Assembly: GCF_001612635.1 (NCBI RefSeq)
Contig: NZ_BDAV01000010.1
Coordinates: 186,001-250,000 of the forward strand
Length of the DNA stretch: 64,000 nt
From: Nocardia africana NBRC 100379
Lineage (GTDB): Bacteria > Actinomycetota > Actinomycetes > Mycobacteriales > Mycobacteriaceae
Reading direction: 5' to 3'
Shown here: piece by piece, positions 63,013 to 64,000 of the stretch
Position numbering within the stretch: position 1 is the first letter of the stretch
Layout of the letters: each line of letters opens with the position of its first letter
Notes under the pieces: model-generated
Told to the model about the DNA's origin: nothing
What the model saw: the letters and a program-made list of their open reading frames with translations, nothing else
The model's database searches: none
Program-made: the position numbers and the translations under genes

Positions 63013-64000
63013 TTATCCGGCGCGAACCGGCTCTACCAGATAATTGCCGATGGCCAGCACGTCCAGTCCGGCGGTGACGAAGGTGTCCAGGCCCTCGGCG
63101 GGCGTGCACACGATCGGCTGGCCCTTCACGTTGAACGAGGTGTTCAGCAGGATCGGCGTACCGGTCTCCTGCCGGAAGGCGTCGATCACCGTCCAGAACC
63201 GCTCGTTGCGCTCGCGCGACACCGTTTGCACCCGAGCGGATCCGTCGACGTGGGTGACCGCCGGCAGGCCCTCGCGGAACTCCGGCCGCACCGAGGTGAT
63301 GAACAACATCCAGGCGTAGGTGTCGACCTCGGTGTCCTTGATGTCGAAATACGTGGTCGCGTACTCGTCGAGGACCGCGGGGGCGAAGGGACGGAAGCCC
63401 TCCCGTTTCTTCACCTTCGCGTTGATGATGTCGCGCATGCGCGGATGGCGCGGGTCACCGAGGATGCTGCGATTACCCAGGGCGCGCGGACCGTATTCCA
63501 GGCGCCCCTGGAACAGCGCCCCGATCTGCCCGGCGGCCAACCGGCGGCCCAGTTCGGCGGCCAGCGCGGTGAAATCGTCGAATCGGGTTGCGGTGCAATC
63601 GGTCCGGCCGGCCAATGCCGCCGCGATCTCGTCGTCGGCGTATTCCGGGCCGTTCAGCGGTGTCTCGATACCAGCGATCGGGGCGGCCCCTTCGCGCTGG
63701 TAGTGGACATACAGCGCGGCGCCCAGTGCGGTGCCGTCGTCACCGGCCGCGGATTGGATGAACATGCGCTTGAACTGGCGGCTGCGCAGGATCACACCGT
63801 TCGCCGTGCAGTTGAGCGCGACCCCGCCGGCCATGCACAGATTCTTCGCACCGGTCTGTTTGCGGAAGTACCGCAGCGTGTGCAGCAGTGTCGCCTCGAG
63901 CGCCGCCTGCAGGGCGGCCGCGATATCGCGGTGGTGGTCGGTCAGTTCGTCCTCGGGGCCCCGGGCCGGTCCGAAGATCTCCTCGACGGCTTTCAGTGTG
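63013..64000 (-). CDS. Carbamoyltransferase (NodU/CmcH family), partial at right edge
   Basis: The frame reaches the right edge without a start, so its N-terminal part lies outside. It holds the Kae1-like motif NLCMAGGVALNCTANG, the C-terminal GALFQGRLEYGPRALGNRSI, RPFAPAVL and LLNTSFNVKGQPIV segments of O-carbamoyltransferases, and it ends 16 bases before the hybrid NRPS-PKS start. Such enzymes transfer a carbamoyl group from carbamoyl phosphate onto a hydroxyl. In this cluster it probably carbamoylates the product, perhaps on the hydroxyl of the serine-like residue or a polyketide alcohol. Confidence 0.92.
   Translation of the reverse strand, partial: TLKAVEEIFGPARGPEDELTDHHRDIAAALQAALEATLLHTLRYFRKQTGAKNLCMAGGVALNCTANGVILRSRQFKRMFIQSAAGDDGTALGAALYVHYQREGAAPIAGIETPLNGPEYADDEIAAALAGRTDCTATRFDDFTALAAELGRRLAAGQIGALFQGRLEYGPRALGNRSILGDPRHPRMRDIINAKVKKREGFRPFAPAVLDEYATTYFDIKDTEVDTYAWMLFITSVRPEFREGLPAVTHVDGSARVQTVSRERNERFWTVIDAFRQETGTPILLNTSFNVKGQPIVCTPAEGLDTFVTAGLDVLAIGNYLVEPVRAG

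Overview
The window is high-GC actinobacterial DNA. The proton-ring subunit c is close to the mycobacterial form, there are two-gene CoA-transferase and FadD catabolic genes, secreted glycine-zipper proteins and large NRPS/PKS genes, and several starts are GTG or TTG. This fits the Mycobacteriales (Corynebacteriales) and most likely a Nocardia-type organism. The genus is an inference from protein style only; no rRNA or tRNA gene was seen.

Left part (1-14973): a partial secreted protein and a decayed short-chain dehydrogenase remnant are followed by a compact three-gene unit at 1496-7177. It encodes an aromatic amino acid hydroxylase, a one-module NRPS (C-A-PCP-TE) whose adenylation pocket reads as tyrosine-like, and a membrane-anchored catechol-O-methyltransferase-like enzyme. 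Then come a ferritin-like protein, a His-rich copper-type protein behind a CsoR-like operator, cspA, phoU, a glycosyltransferase-like protein, a PadR regulator with its operator and target, an acyl-ACP thioesterase and an AAA ATPase.

Central part (15058-33374): a minus-strand MFS/secreted protein/carboxymuconolactone-decarboxylase unit, an AraC regulator, and a tightly overlapping seven-gene catabolic operon (25389 down to 18774: quinone oxidoreductase, TauD-type dioxygenase, BKACE beta-keto acid cleavage enzyme, RBBP9-like hydrolase, CoA-transferase A and B, acyl-CoA ligase). Next are secreted proteins, an alpha/beta hydrolase with a cysteine at the nucleophile position, an IclR regulator, a lipoprotein, a response regulator and a histidine kinase facing each other, and a sirtuin.

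At 33422-35952 lies an Fo-only ATP synthase operon (atpI, a, c, b, and a b' gene lacking the usual fused delta domain). It is closed by a 36-bp palindrome, with no F1 genes beside it. A family-4 glycosyltransferase, a FUSC exporter with its MarR regulator and operator, an AraC regulator, and a TetR operon with three near-identical palindromic operators follow.

Right part (43407-64000): a minus-strand hybrid NRPS-PKS gene cluster that continues past the right edge. In gene order it holds a carbamoyltransferase, a loading/extension megasynthase (remnant C, serine-like A, PCP, KS, dead AT, DH, KR, ACP), a second PKS (KS, dead AT, ACP), a third PKS with a complete set of reducing domains (KS, AT, DH, ER, KR, ACP), a KASIII-like enzyme with altered catalytic residues, and a free-standing acyltransferase with three C-terminal tryptophan repeats. 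The free AT most likely charges the two modules whose own AT domains have lost the active-site serine. No thioesterase domain is visible in this cluster.
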